Below are positions 23,110-31,948 of a DNA stretch of 64,000 bases, one piece after another. Position numbers and translations under genes: made by a program. Source of the stretch: an uncultured Eubacteriales bacterium (GTDB lineage Bacteria > Bacillota > Clostridia > Oscillospirales > CAG-272); NCBI GenBank assembly GCA_910586545.1, contig CAJUIQ010000001.1:165315-229314 (forward strand), in the 5' to 3' direction. The notes under the pieces are model-generated. The model did no database searches and was not told where the DNA came from. It saw only the letters and a program-made list of their open reading frames with translations. Numbering within the stretch: the stretch's first letter is position 1; the number at the start of each line of letters is the position of its first letter.

Positions 23110-24579
23110 ATGGCAATGCTTACAAAAGTAATCCCCTCTCCCAAGGGTTTTTGCGGAGAAGAATCTGAATACTGCTTTGCGCCAAATCTTTTTTTCGGCG
23201 AGTATGAGGAGCCGGCTGAGACCTTTGCCGCTTATGCAAAAAAAGGCCTGGATTTGGAAATATCCCTGGCTGCTTCTCCGACAGCCGATGCAGAAGGAAT
23301 CTATCTTGTCACAGATATCTCCTATGCCAAAGGAGAATATAAGCTGACAGCAGGAGAGGATGGCAAGATTCTTCTGCGGGCAGCAGACAGAGAAGGAATT
23401 CGATATGGCCTTGCTACCCTCTTTCAGATGACGAAAAATATCCAGGGTAAGCTGCAGATGCAAAGGGGTACCGTGTGGGATCAGCCGGATTCTTCCTATA
23501 GAGGACTGATGATCGACTGTGCCCGCAGTCGTCACGCCTTGCCGCTGCTCTTAGAATATATAGACATGTGCTGGCTGTATAAGGTGAAATACCTGCAGCT
23601 CCATTTTTCCGACGACGAGGCATATACGCTGCCTTCTAAGGTGTTTCCGGAGGCTACCAGTCCAGACAGATGCTATACCTATGCCGAAATTGAAACGCTG
23701 CGAGCCTATGCGCGGTCCAGAGATGTGGAGCTTGTTCCGGAAATCGACGCGCCTGGCCATGCTACATATCTGCAGCAGAAATACCCTGCAGTTTTCGGGG
23801 ACAAAGGCATTATTTGTTTCCATGAAAATACCATTGAAGCGATGCAGGGCCTGTATCGGGAGCTGTGCGAATTGTTCCCCGAGTCTCAGTATATCCATAT
23901 TGGTGGAGACGAAGGACGTATGGGCTGGTGGCTGGATTGCGACGAATGTATTCAGTATGGTCGTTCTCTGGGATATAAAGAAGAAAACGAAGCACCGGGC
24001 ATTCCGGGCAGGGAATATGTTATGCTCCAGTATTTGGGCCACTTTATTTCCAAAATGGCGCAGGCGGTATTGGATTGCGGTAAAAAGCCCATTGTGTGGG
24101 AAGGCTTTTCCAAGTATGTGAATGACATGATCCCAAAGGACGTCACCGTTATGGTATGGGACGGAAGCTTCCAAGATGCGCAGTCTCTTCTGCAAAGCGG
24201 ATTTTCCATTATCAACTGTTCCTGGATTCCAAATTATATTGTAACCCCTACATGGTACTACGGCACGCGGGAGTGTTATGACTGGGATGTATATTCTTTT
24301 GGCTCTATTTCGGAACACTCCGCTTACTACCAAAATACGACCCGAATTTATCCCACAAATGCGGTTTTGGGCGGACAGCTCCATGCCTGGGGGGATACGG
24401 TAGAAAAGGCATTCCCTTCTCTGGAGGCGGGGCTTTCCGACGAACAAATGAAAATTCGGCAGCGGCTGCCGTATGTTATGGAAAATACCTGGAACCTGGA
24501 TAAGCAGCGCAGCTTTGATCAGGTGCAGGAAGCGGCTGCGGCAGCAGACGATTTATGTGGGAGAATTCTGGGAAAATAA
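23110..24579 (+). CDS. glycoside hydrolase family 20 beta-N-acetylhexosaminidase
   Basis: A 489-residue enzyme expected to release terminal beta-linked GlcNAc or GalNAc. The first 120 residues form the non-catalytic GH20b-like domain. The TIM barrel shows RGLMIDCARSRH, LQLHFSDDEAY, EIDAPGHATY and the catalytic pair in HIGGDEGR (Asp267-Glu268). Tryptophans of the sugar pocket appear in WDGSF and HAWGD. No signal peptide is seen, so it probably acts on imported oligosaccharides in the cytosol. The start follows GGAAGGATCAAAACA. Its neighbour birA is 30 bases downstream. Confidence 0.93.
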   Translation: MAMLTKVIPSPKGFCGEESEYCFAPNLFFGEYEEPAETFAAYAKKGLDLEISLAASPTADAEGIYLVTDISYAKGEYKLTAGEDGKILLRAADREGIRYGLATLFQMTKNIQGKLQMQRGTVWDQPDSSYRGLMIDCARSRHALPLLLEYIDMCWLYKVKYLQLHFSDDEAYTLPSKVFPEATSPDRCYTYAEIETLRAYARSRDVELVPEIDAPGHATYLQQKYPAVFGDKGIICFHENTIEAMQGLYRELCELFPESQYIHIGGDEGRMGWWLDCDECIQYGRSLGYKEENEAPGIPGREYVMLQYLGHFISKMAQAVLDCGKKPIVWEGFSKYVNDMIPKDVTVMVWDGSFQDAQSLLQSGFSIINCSWIPNYIVTPTWYYGTRECYDWDVYSFGSISEHSAYYQNTTRIYPTNAVLGGQLHAWGDTVEKAFPSLEAGLSDEQMKIRQRLPYVMENTWNLDKQRSFDQVQEAAAAADDLCGRILGK

Positions 24580-24609
24580 GCGCTGTACTTACGCAGAAAG
24601 AGAGTACCT

Positions 24610-25590
24610 ATGTCTGCAAAAGAAAAGATTTTAGAAATTTTGGAAGAAAACCGAGGGGGGTACGTGTCCGGAGAGTTTCTGGCCGCACAGGTGCAGATTT
24701 CCCGGGCCGCAGTGTGGAAAGCGATTACTGCCTTGCGTGGCCAGGGATATGATATCCAAGGCGTAACAAAGCTGGGGTATGCCCTTGCAGAGGATACTGA
24801 CCGGCTTACCGCAGCGGGAATTGGCGCGTGCCTTTCTCCCGTTTTGCGGGAACAGCTTTCCATCCTTTCTTATGAAACATTGGATTCTACCAACAATGAG
24901 GCCAAACGGCTGCTGACAGCGGATGGGCTTGACGACGGCAAGATGCTTCTGATTACCGCTGAACAGCAAACCGCCGGCAGGGGCCGACTGGGACGCAGCT
25001 TTTATTCTCCTCTAGGTACTGGTATCTATATGAGTTTTGTTTTTACCGCGTCTGCGTCGCTGGCGGATGCGGTGGGCATTACCGGAGCCGCGGCAGTTTC
25101 AGTGGTTCAAGCAATTCGCCGCCTAACCGGAAAGGAGCCCCAGATCAAGTGGGTAAACGATATTTTTTTGGAAGGCAAGAAAATCTGCGGTATTTTGACA
25201 GAAGCGGTCACCAGCCTGGAAAACAGCCGGGCGCAGCAAATTGTTGTGGGTATTGGTATTAACTGCGCCACGGCGGATTTCCCGAAAGAGGTGGCGGCGG
25301 TTGCAGGATCTCTGGGTGCGGACAGCGTACGCCGGTGTGCTTTATGTGCAGCCGTAGTAGAAGCGCTTTGCGGCTTTATTGGGCAGCTTGGGGAGCGTTC
25401 CTGGATGGAGGAGTATAGGGCCGCATCTCTGGTACTTGGCAGGGAGATTTTGTGTATACAGGGAGAAAATACCTTTTTAGCGGTAGCAGAGGCAATTGAC
25501 GATGACGGGGGCCTGGTGGTGCGCTGTACGGATGGTTCTTCCAAGACGCTGCATTCCGGAGAAATCAGCGTGCGTCTTACAGGCAAGTAA
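24610..25590 (+). CDS. birA: bifunctional biotin operon repressor/biotin-protein ligase
   Basis: Attaches biotin to carrier proteins and may repress biotin genes. The 326 residues have an N-terminal winged helix (VSGEFLAAQVQISRAAVWKA) and the ligase domain with the nucleotide loop TAGRGRLGRSFYSPLG and KWVNDIFLEGKKICGILTE. A small C-terminal SH3-like domain follows. Full length for the two-domain form. No biotin genes are in the window. Confidence 0.95.
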   Translation: MSAKEKILEILEENRGGYVSGEFLAAQVQISRAAVWKAITALRGQGYDIQGVTKLGYALAEDTDRLTAAGIGACLSPVLREQLSILSYETLDSTNNEAKRLLTADGLDDGKMLLITAEQQTAGRGRLGRSFYSPLGTGIYMSFVFTASASLADAVGITGAAAVSVVQAIRRLTGKEPQIKWVNDIFLEGKKICGILTEAVTSLENSRAQQIVVGIGINCATADFPKEVAAVAGSLGADSVRRCALCAAVVEALCGFIGQLGERSWMEEYRAASLVLGREILCIQGENTFLAVAEAIDDDGGLVVRCTDGSSKTLHSGEISVRLTGK

Positions 25591-25602
25591 GAACATAAGA
25601 AG

Positions 25603-25630
25603 AAAAACCGGCAGGATTTGCCGGTTTTTT
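25603..25630 (+). terminator. terminator after birA
   Basis: AAAAACCGGCA / TGCCGGTTTTT with loop GGATT, then T. Confidence 0.92.
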
Positions 25631-25786
25631 ACATTTTTACTAAAAAAATAAATTCATTCACGAAAACAATTGCTAAAGTTCACAATCAATACTTACAGTT
25701 TTCATAAATAAATGGTAGTATGCTATTGGAAGGGTAAAAAGACTTTTCCAAATAGACTACCAAATGGTAAGATTATGGAGCTTTAC

Positions 25787-26056
25787 ATGGATACGTTAAT
25801 AGATGAAGTAATACATAAACGCATTGAAGAAGCAGCGGCAGCGGGAGATATTGCACTGCTGCAAAAGCACCTTTCTGCAAACTATAACGAACAGGTGCAC
25901 CGTGCCGTATATCAGGCCCTGGGCCGTATCGGCGGTTTGAAAAGTCTGCGGATTCTTGTGTCGGCAGCGGCGGGAGAAACATCGGATGAGACAAAGGGCG
26001 TGATTTTGGAAGCGCTGGCAGACGCTGTTTGCGCACGGACGCTTTTGCAGCAGTGA
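25787..26056 (+). CDS. small HEAT-repeat-like protein
   Basis: About 89 residues, mostly helical. VHRAVYQALGRIGGLKSLRILVSA followed by a second helix pair looks like one to two HEAT/PBS-lyase-type repeats, which act as protein-binding surfaces. I chose the ATG after GGAGCTTTAC over an upstream in-frame ATG that has no ribosome site. No partner or function is evident. It is followed by a separate promoter for the next gene. Confidence 0.6.
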   Translation: MDTLIDEVIHKRIEEAAAAGDIALLQKHLSANYNEQVHRAVYQALGRIGGLKSLRILVSAAAGETSDETKGVILEALADAVCARTLLQQ

Positions 26057-26077
26057 AAAAATAATCAATAAATCGTA

Positions 26078-26105
26078 TTGCATTTTGCTGGTTTTGTGTT
26101 ATACT
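26078..26105 (+). promoter_or_regulatory. promoter of the Cys-rich membrane protein gene
   Basis: TTGCAT, 16-bp spacer, TATACT. Confidence 0.7.
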
Positions 26106-26155
26106 ATACATATACCGGAGAATAGATGCGGTCCGACGAGATCGCAGGGAAGGAC

Positions 26156-26476
26156 ATGGTTATAACAATGAGAAAGAATGAAGAAAAACGCGTAAGCGTG
26201 ATTAAGATTATCGCTATATCCGCAGGAGTTGCACTGCTGATTGTCTCAGTAGCAGCATTGCTCTACAAATTTTTCAAAAAATATTTCCGCATTTCTTTTG
26301 ACTGCGGCGACTGTGATACCTGCTGTCAGGATTGTTTCGGAGACGAATTCGACCCGCTGTGCAGCTGCGATGAGGATTTTGCACCTGGATGCAGTATTTG
26401 TGACGAGTGCGATGCTGCTGATTGTGCAGATGCGCAGGATGACGCTGGCGATGCTACAGCGGCAGAAGAGGCATAA
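26156..26476 (+). CDS. small membrane protein with a Cys/Asp-rich tail
   Basis: About 106 residues. A basic N-terminus precedes one membrane helix (IIAISAGVALLIVSVAALLY) and a basic stop (KFFKKYFR). The tail has eleven cysteines among many Asp and Glu residues, in clusters CGDCDTCCQDC, CSC and CSICDEC, ending in an Ala/Asp/Glu-rich stretch. The spacing would suit binding of zinc or another thiophilic metal; this is inference. An ATG at 26168 is an alternative start. I recognise no family. It is followed by a terminator. Confidence 0.65.
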   Translation: MVITMRKNEEKRVSVIKIIAISAGVALLIVSVAALLYKFFKKYFRISFDCGDCDTCCQDCFGDEFDPLCSCDEDFAPGCSICDECDAADCADAQDDAGDATAAEEA

Positions 26477-26540
26477 ACGGGCAAAGGCAAGCTGCGTCTT
26501 GGCAAGGGCGTTTTTGCATGCAAAAAATGGATATCTATGC

Positions 26541-26573
26541 GAAAGCGGACCTGAGAAGCGTCCGCTTTCTTTA
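26541..26573 (+). terminator. terminator after the Cys-rich protein gene
   Basis: GAAAGCGGAC / GTCCGCTTTC with a 9-base loop, then TTT. Confidence 0.75.
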
Positions 26574-26589
26574 TGTATGGAGAGAATGT

Positions 26590-27651
26590 ATGAAGCTTAG
26601 AAAACTTGCAGGGGGACTTTGTATTTTACTGATCCTGTCGCTGGCGGTTTCCTGTGACAAGGAGAGGCCTGCGGCCAAACCAGAGGAATCTACCAGGGCT
26701 ACAAATTGGCGCAATCGAATTGAATACGATGGCTCCTTTTATGTATCGCAGGAAATAAAGCTCTTATATTCTTTGGATAAGGGAAGTATAACCCTCTGGG
26801 ACGATAAAGGGAGTGGGGATGTGTTGCAAAAGCTGTCCTATGATACTACCGTCCCCGATGCGATGGAAAATCTAATTCGGACAGATGTAAACGGGGATGG
26901 ATATGCAGACCTGCAAACAGTGTACAGCCAGGAGCAGGGGCAGTCTTGTTACAATCTATGGCTTTGGAGTGAGCAGGCAGGGATGTATCAGGCGTGTGGA
27001 AGGTATCGTCTAATCAAGAATCCACAACCGGATCCACAGGCGGGAACAGTCAGCAGTACGCTTCAGACGGAAGCGTTTGGAACGGTGCAATCTACCTATC
27101 GGTTTACGGATGCACTGGATTTGGAGGCTATTTCCCAGGAAATGATAGACGCGGACTTTGTGGCGTCGGCGATTGCTGCAGCCCTTACGGGAGATGCCGC
27201 CGTAGTGTCGGCAGAAGGACCGGCCACAATAGGCGGAGAAGAATGTGCCGCTTATACGGTGGGAACAGGTATGAACGGCAGCGGCGCTTATATTGCGTAT
27301 TTACCGGATGCCGTTTGGTATATAGATATGTATTGCCTGGGGGCGTATCGTTCTGTGGAATGGAAGGAAGGCGCTTATACTTTAGGTGCTTACATGGACG
27401 AGGCAGGTCAGGTGCAGGACTTAGCATCGGCATATAAAAAGGGGATTCGGGAAATTACCATTACGGCTAAGGAAAACGGAGCTTTTGATATTTGGGGTGC
27501 TGTTCGGTATACGGTAGAAGCGGACGGCGGATTTTTGTGTTTTTTATGCAAAACTGAGTCTGGAAACTGGTATATTTCCACAGATGGCACTGCTTACTGT
27601 GACTTTGCAAAAGGCGAAGTGGGCGCGGCCAGCGAATATACTTTTTCATAA
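26590..27651 (+). CDS. uncharacterised lipoprotein
   Basis: A 353-residue predicted lipoprotein. The signal peptide (KLAGGLCILLILSLAVSC) ends in lipobox LAVSC. The segment TDVNGDGYADLQTVYSQEQG is of the kind seen in VCBS/FG-GAP-like or calcium-binding repeats, so a beta-rich outer domain is likely. The second half has two repeated beta-rich stretches with aromatic residues. I do not recognise a family. Start chosen after GGAGAGAATGT; an earlier in-frame ATG would read through the terminator stem and lacks a signal peptide. Confidence 0.7.
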   Translation: MKLRKLAGGLCILLILSLAVSCDKERPAAKPEESTRATNWRNRIEYDGSFYVSQEIKLLYSLDKGSITLWDDKGSGDVLQKLSYDTTVPDAMENLIRTDVNGDGYADLQTVYSQEQGQSCYNLWLWSEQAGMYQACGRYRLIKNPQPDPQAGTVSSTLQTEAFGTVQSTYRFTDALDLEAISQEMIDADFVASAIAAALTGDAAVVSAEGPATIGGEECAAYTVGTGMNGSGAYIAYLPDAVWYIDMYCLGAYRSVEWKEGAYTLGAYMDEAGQVQDLASAYKKGIREITITAKENGAFDIWGAVRYTVEADGGFLCFLCKTESGNWYISTDGTAYCDFAKGEVGAASEYTFS

Positions 27652-27674
27652 GGGACAATAAAAGGAGGATGCGG

Positions 27675-28238
27675 ATGTTTACAAAAAAGATCAGTGAGGC
27701 GGAAAAAGAAGCCGCAAGAAAAAAGGTGCGGGAAGTGTTTGGAGAGTGCCAGGAAATTACGGATAAGCCGCTTCGCCCATTTATGCTTAAGTGGCTTTCT
27801 GCCTTTGCCCCGGATATGGAATACTACGATGCAAAGTCTTTTTGCCTGCCTCGGCGGATGTATCAAAATAATCTATGGCATGCATTCAGCTTTCAGAAAA
27901 CAGATTGTTATATGGGTGAGATGGCGAATGAGGCTTTTGCAGGGGGATTTTCCGATGCGTGTTATATTTTTTTGAATCGTGAACAGCTTTTGTTTCAAAT
28001 TCCGGATGGGGGAATCCTTACACCGGAGCTGGTGTCCGCCTGTGACAATATTATTGTAACAGATAAGAACTTTTCCTACACGTATGTGTATACGGGGAAG
28101 GAAAACACCGGGCCCTATTTTAAAACGGCAGAAGGCTTGGCCGACGCCTTTGTGGAGGCAGGAGAAGACGAGCCGGAACCGGAGGAAGAGGGCTTTTCCG
28201 TACCTGATATGGATAGCGAGGATCCTTTTGTCTTATGA
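27675..28238 (+). CDS. uncharacterised protein, possibly DUF4275-like
   Basis: A 187-residue cytosolic protein. KWLSAFAPDM, NNLWHAFSFQ and GEMANEAFAGGFSDACYIFLN loosely recall DUF4275, a small family of unknown function; I am not sure of this. The last 40 residues are acidic with DEPEPEEEGF. The start follows AAAGGAGG at ideal spacing, 23 bases after the lipoprotein gene, so the two are probably co-transcribed. A terminator overlaps its stop codon. Confidence 0.6.
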   Translation: MFTKKISEAEKEAARKKVREVFGECQEITDKPLRPFMLKWLSAFAPDMEYYDAKSFCLPRRMYQNNLWHAFSFQKTDCYMGEMANEAFAGGFSDACYIFLNREQLLFQIPDGGILTPELVSACDNIIVTDKNFSYTYVYTGKENTGPYFKTAEGLADAFVEAGEDEPEPEEEGFSVPDMDSEDPFVL

Positions 28239-28253
28239 CAAAGGGATCTTTTT
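28219..28253 (+). terminator. terminator overlapping a stop codon
   Basis: GATCCTTTTGTC / GACAAAGGGATC stem whose loop contains the TGA stop of the preceding gene, followed by TTTTTAT. Confidence 0.8.
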
Positions 28254-28282
28254 ATATTGCGTTGGAGCCGGCGTAATATAAG

Positions 28283-28312
28283 ACACCTCCCAGGGTAAAA
28301 CCCTGGGAGGTG
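28283..28312. other. strong hairpin between converging genes
   Basis: ACACCTCCCAGGG, loop TAAAA, CCCTGGGAGGTGT: 13-bp perfect stem. Neither strand has a proper T-run after it, so it is at best an imperfect terminator for the symporter operon or an mRNA 3'-end stabiliser. Confidence 0.6.
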
Positions 28313-28319
28313 TAAAAAA

Positions 28320-29900
28320 TTAGTTTCCGAGAGATTTTGTGGCTTTTACGGTTACATCTTCACCGTAGCAGCTGAACATAGCGTCTACTTTTTTAGCGTC
28401 CGGCTTTGGAGAAAGCAGGCTGATTATTGGCACCAACAGCAATCCGCCTATCATGGCAAACACACCGGAGTATAGAGAATTTTTGAAAATCAGCCCCAGA
28501 ATGCCTCCTTCTACGGTAAACACACCCATGGAAATGAGCATCTGCACAGTCATCAAACAGGAAGAAAACAAAAAGCTTACGGCTACAGCCGCTTTGGTGG
28601 TCCGTTTCCAGTACAGTCCATATAGGAAGGGAGCTAAGAAGGCACCTGCAAGCGCGCCCCAGGAAACCCCCATCATTTGTGCAATCATAGAGAAGTTGAA
28701 GGTATCTTTTAAAACTGCCAGTACTGCAGAAACAATAATGAAAAAGAGAATAAACAGACGCAGGATAAAGAGCTGCGTTTTTTCTTTTGTCTCCTTTTTG
28801 CGCATAGGCAAGATTACATCCAGAGTGAGTGTAGAACTGGAAGTGAGAACCAGACTGGACAGAGTAGACATGGACGCGGACAATACCAGCACCATGACGA
28901 CAGCAATAATCACGCCGGGCATTTTCGAAAGCATAGTGGGAATAATGCTGTCTGTCATCAGCTTGCCGGACGCGTCGTACAGGGCAGGGCTGTCGTATAG
29001 ACGGCCGAATCCGCCGAGGAAGTAGCAGCCGCCCGACACAATAATAGCAAATATCGTAGAGATAATCGTCCCTTTTTTTATGGCGTCCTCATTTTTAATG
29101 GAGTAGAATTTGCCAACCATTTGCGGAAGTCCCCATGTGCCAAGGGATGTGAGCAATACGACGATCAGCAGATAAAAAGGCTGCGGTCCTACAAAGGAGC
29201 TGTAAGCGCCCTCCAGAGCACCGGCCTCCGGCGCCTGCACATGAGACAGGGAAATGATGGACTGACTCAGACCGCCGTTATCTGCCAGAACTGCCGCTAT
29301 AACTGCTACAATTCCGCCCAGCATGATGATGCCCTGGATAAAATCGTTAATGGCGGTGGCCATATATCCGCCAAAAATTACGTACAGGCCGGTAAGCCCT
29401 GCCATAACAGCAATGACTACCCAGTAGGGAATGTCAAAGGCAATATGGAACAGGCTGGAAAGACCGTTGTACAGGGAGGCGGTGTATGGAATCAAAAAGA
29501 TAAAAACAATAAAAGAAGCAGCAATTTTGAGCTTGCCGGAGTCAAACCGCTTCCCGAAAAAGTCCGGCATGGTTTTGGTGGAAAGATGCTGGGTCATAAT
29601 CCGGGTTCTCCGTCCCAGAATCACCCATGCCAGCAGAGAACCGATGAAGGCGTTTCCAAGGCCGATCCAGGTAGACGCCATACCGAAGTTCCAGCCAAAC
29701 TGACCTGCGTATCCTACAAATACTACCGCCGAAAAATAAGAGGTGCCAAACGCAAAGGCGGACAGCCAGGGTCCAACAGAACGTCCGCCCAGTACAAATC
29801 CGTTGACGTTTGTTGCGTGCCGGCGGCAGTACAGGCCGATTCCGGTCATCACAGCAAAGAAGATCAGCAGCAGCGCTGCGGTTAATACTTTTGTAAACAT
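28320..29900 (-). CDS. sodium:solute symporter (SSS family)
   Basis: A 526-residue membrane transporter with about thirteen helices. Family segments are NGFVLGGRSVGPWLSAFAFG, FGTSYFSAVVFVGYAG, GLYVIFGGYMATAINDFIQG and MSTLSSLVLTSSSTLTLD, which is the sodium-binding region typical of SSS proteins. It follows the acyl-CoA ligase gene by 24 bases and should be controlled by the same T-box leader. The ligase suggests a carboxylate substrate, but this is inference. Confidence 0.92.
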   Translation of the reverse strand: MFTKVLTAALLLIFFAVMTGIGLYCRRHATNVNGFVLGGRSVGPWLSAFAFGTSYFSAVVFVGYAGQFGWNFGMASTWIGLGNAFIGSLLAWVILGRRTRIMTQHLSTKTMPDFFGKRFDSGKLKIAASFIVFIFLIPYTASLYNGLSSLFHIAFDIPYWVVIAVMAGLTGLYVIFGGYMATAINDFIQGIIMLGGIVAVIAAVLADNGGLSQSIISLSHVQAPEAGALEGAYSSFVGPQPFYLLIVVLLTSLGTWGLPQMVGKFYSIKNEDAIKKGTIISTIFAIIVSGGCYFLGGFGRLYDSPALYDASGKLMTDSIIPTMLSKMPGVIIAVVMVLVLSASMSTLSSLVLTSSSTLTLDVILPMRKKETKEKTQLFILRLFILFFIIVSAVLAVLKDTFNFSMIAQMMGVSWGALAGAFLAPFLYGLYWKRTTKAAVAVSFLFSSCLMTVQMLISMGVFTVEGGILGLIFKNSLYSGVFAMIGGLLLVPIISLLSPKPDAKKVDAMFSCYGEDVTVKATKSLGN

Positions 29901-29924
29901 ATGCCCTCCGAAGAATATTATAAA

Positions 29925-31559
29925 TTATTTTGTAGTCTGGGCCTCTACCAAACTGCCGCCGCAGTAGATGCCGCGCAACTTGGGCTTTTCAATTTTTCCC
30001 GTAGGGTTTCTGGGAACATTGGCAAAAATGATTTTTCGTGGCCGCTTATACCGGGGAAGCTCCTGGCAAAATACGTCGATTTCTTCCTCTGTGGCGGTAC
30101 ATCCCGGTTTTAGTTCAATCACTGCGGCTGCGATTTCTCCCAGACGGTCGTCCGGCAGGCCGATTACCGCCGCATCTTTGATTTTTTCATTACTACGCAA
30201 AAAATCCTCGATCTGCACCGGATAAATATTTTCGCCTCCGGTGATAATCACATCTTTTTTGCGGTCTACTAGATAAATAAACCCGTCCTCATCGCACCGT
30301 GCCATATCCCCGGTCCAAAGCCAGCCGTCCCGCAGGATTTCTTTAGTAGCTGTGGGATTTTTATAATAGCACTGCATCACGCCTGGTCCACGGACGCACA
30401 GCTCGCCTACTTCTCCATCGGGAACTTGTCCGCCTGTGCTATCCAAAATTTTTGCTTCCCATAAATATCCGGGAATGCCGATGGCACCCACCTTGCTGAT
30501 ATTTTCTACTCCAAGATGTACGCAGCCGGGACCAATGGATTCCGATAGGCCGTAGTTGGTATCGTATTGGTGATGCGGGAAAACCTGCATCCAGCGTTTG
30601 ATCAGGCTGGGGGGAACAGGCTGTGCTCCGATATGCATCAGCCGCCACTGGGACAGCCGATATTTTTCCAGTCGAAGGTCACCCCGGTCAATGGCGTCCA
30701 AAATATCCTGTGCCCACGGCACCAGCAGCCACACGATGGTGGCCTTTTCCTGACTTACCGTCTGTAGGATCCATTCTGGGCTGACGCCTCGGAGCAGTAC
30801 GGATCTGCTGCCAGAAAGAAGGCTGCCAAACCAGTGCATTTTGGCGCCGGTATGGTAAAGTGGGGGGATACACAGAAACACATCGTCTCGAGTTTGGCCG
30901 TGATGGGCCTGCTCGGTTCTTGCAGAATTGATAAGAGCCTTATGTATATGGAGAATTGCTTTGGGAAAACCTGTGGTGCCGGAGGAAAAGTAGATTGCGG
31001 CTTCATCCTCCTCCTTCAGTTCAATGGCCGGCGCTGTCTTGGAACAGTATGTAAGGTATTGACAGAAATCTTCCGCACCAGAGGGGATGTCTTTCCCCAC
31101 AAAGAAAACGGTGGAAAGCCCCTGCACATTTTCCTGAATTTGCGCCACTCTGTCTGTAAATTCCGGTCCATAGATCAGGGTAGTAGAATCGGACAGTTCC
31201 AGACAATACTGAATTTCCTCTGCGGTGTAGCGATAATTCATAGGAACGGCAAGCGCACCGGTCTTTAAGATGCCAAAATAAATGGGGAGCCATTCCAGAC
31301 TGTTCATCAGAAGAATGGCTACCTTGTCTCCACGTTTGATCCCTCTGGTCAGGAGCAAATTTGCGGCTTGATTGGCTTTTTGTTCAAATTGCCGCCAGGT
31401 AATGGCGCGGCGGTATTTTTCCCCTTCCGCCGTTTCAATCAGATTGTATTCCCGCCAGGTTGTAGTTCGGCTGGGATGATTTTCCGGATTAATTTCCACA
31501 AGAGCTTCTTCTTCTGGATACAGCCTTGCGTTCCGGTCTAGTAAATCTACGATGGTCAT
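29925..31559 (-). CDS. AMP-dependent acyl-CoA ligase
   Basis: A 544-residue member of the class I adenylate-forming enzymes, which activate a carboxylic acid with ATP and join it to CoA. Motifs are YFSSGTTGFPKAILH (P-loop), TNYGLSES, GWLWTGDMARCDEDGFI, DRKKDVIITGGENIYP and the C-terminal catalytic Lys in PRNPTGKIEK. The acid cannot be read off; it could be fatty, aromatic or branched-chain. Start chosen after GGAGGAAGGA. The T-box leader directly upstream is unusual for this enzyme class and ties expression to the charging of a tRNA. Confidence 0.93.
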   Translation of the reverse strand: MTIVDLLDRNARLYPEEEALVEINPENHPSRTTTWREYNLIETAEGEKYRRAITWRQFEQKANQAANLLLTRGIKRGDKVAILLMNSLEWLPIYFGILKTGALAVPMNYRYTAEEIQYCLELSDSTTLIYGPEFTDRVAQIQENVQGLSTVFFVGKDIPSGAEDFCQYLTYCSKTAPAIELKEEDEAAIYFSSGTTGFPKAILHIHKALINSARTEQAHHGQTRDDVFLCIPPLYHTGAKMHWFGSLLSGSRSVLLRGVSPEWILQTVSQEKATIVWLLVPWAQDILDAIDRGDLRLEKYRLSQWRLMHIGAQPVPPSLIKRWMQVFPHHQYDTNYGLSESIGPGCVHLGVENISKVGAIGIPGYLWEAKILDSTGGQVPDGEVGELCVRGPGVMQCYYKNPTATKEILRDGWLWTGDMARCDEDGFIYLVDRKKDVIITGGENIYPVQIEDFLRSNEKIKDAAVIGLPDDRLGEIAAAVIELKPGCTATEEEIDVFCQELPRYKRPRKIIFANVPRNPTGKIEKPKLRGIYCGGSLVEAQTTK

Positions 31560-31591
31560 ATGGATTCCTTCCTCCATTTTATAAGACATAT

Positions 31592-31887
31592 AAAAAGTCC
31601 TCATGAAGCAACAGCTTCATGAGGACGAATCAACCGCGGTACCACCTCAATTGCCCCAGAGGGGCCTCTCACAGGCACGACACCGCGACCAATGTGCAGT
31701 GTATAGCCTTGGCGCAACTTTAACGGACGCCAACCCGTCGCTGCCTACTAGAGCAAACATACTTTTTCAGAGCGAAACTCACGAGATGTAATTCGCCTTT
31801 GCCATCCTACCGTCTTTCACCATCCGACGGCTCTCTGAAAGGGATACAGCTAGGGTACTCGTTCCCGGTCACTGTCTTTTTATATAC
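31592..31887 (-). ncRNA. T-box riboswitch upstream of the acyl-CoA ligase
   Basis: Minus-strand leader with the T-box sequence GAGGTGGTACCGCGG (31634-31648). A strong terminator follows (GTCCTCATGAAGC, loop, GCTTCATGAGGAC, TTTTT; 31592-31626). Stem I has an AGTA/GAA loop-E-like pair and the distal AGAGAGCC region. The specifier lies just after GAA at about 31788-31794. Depending on register it reads AUU (Ile), UUA (Leu) or UAC (Tyr), and I cannot settle which. It binds uncharged tRNA and then lets transcription into the ligase and symporter genes proceed. Confidence 0.92.
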
Positions 31888-31893
31888 GAATGT

Positions 31894-31922
31894 ATCTTAT
31901 CACAAAGAAAAGATTTTGTCAA
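31894..31922 (-). promoter_or_regulatory. sigma-A promoter of the T-box operon
   Basis: Minus-strand TTGACA, 17-bp spacer, TAAGAT, just upstream of the T-box leader. Confidence 0.85.
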
Positions 31923-31948
31923 GAGTAGACGAAAATAAATTTATCCGC

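Noticed and set aside
28283..28312. Rho-independent terminator for the symporter operon.
   Set aside because: The stem is strong but neither side has a T-run, so it is listed only as a hairpin.
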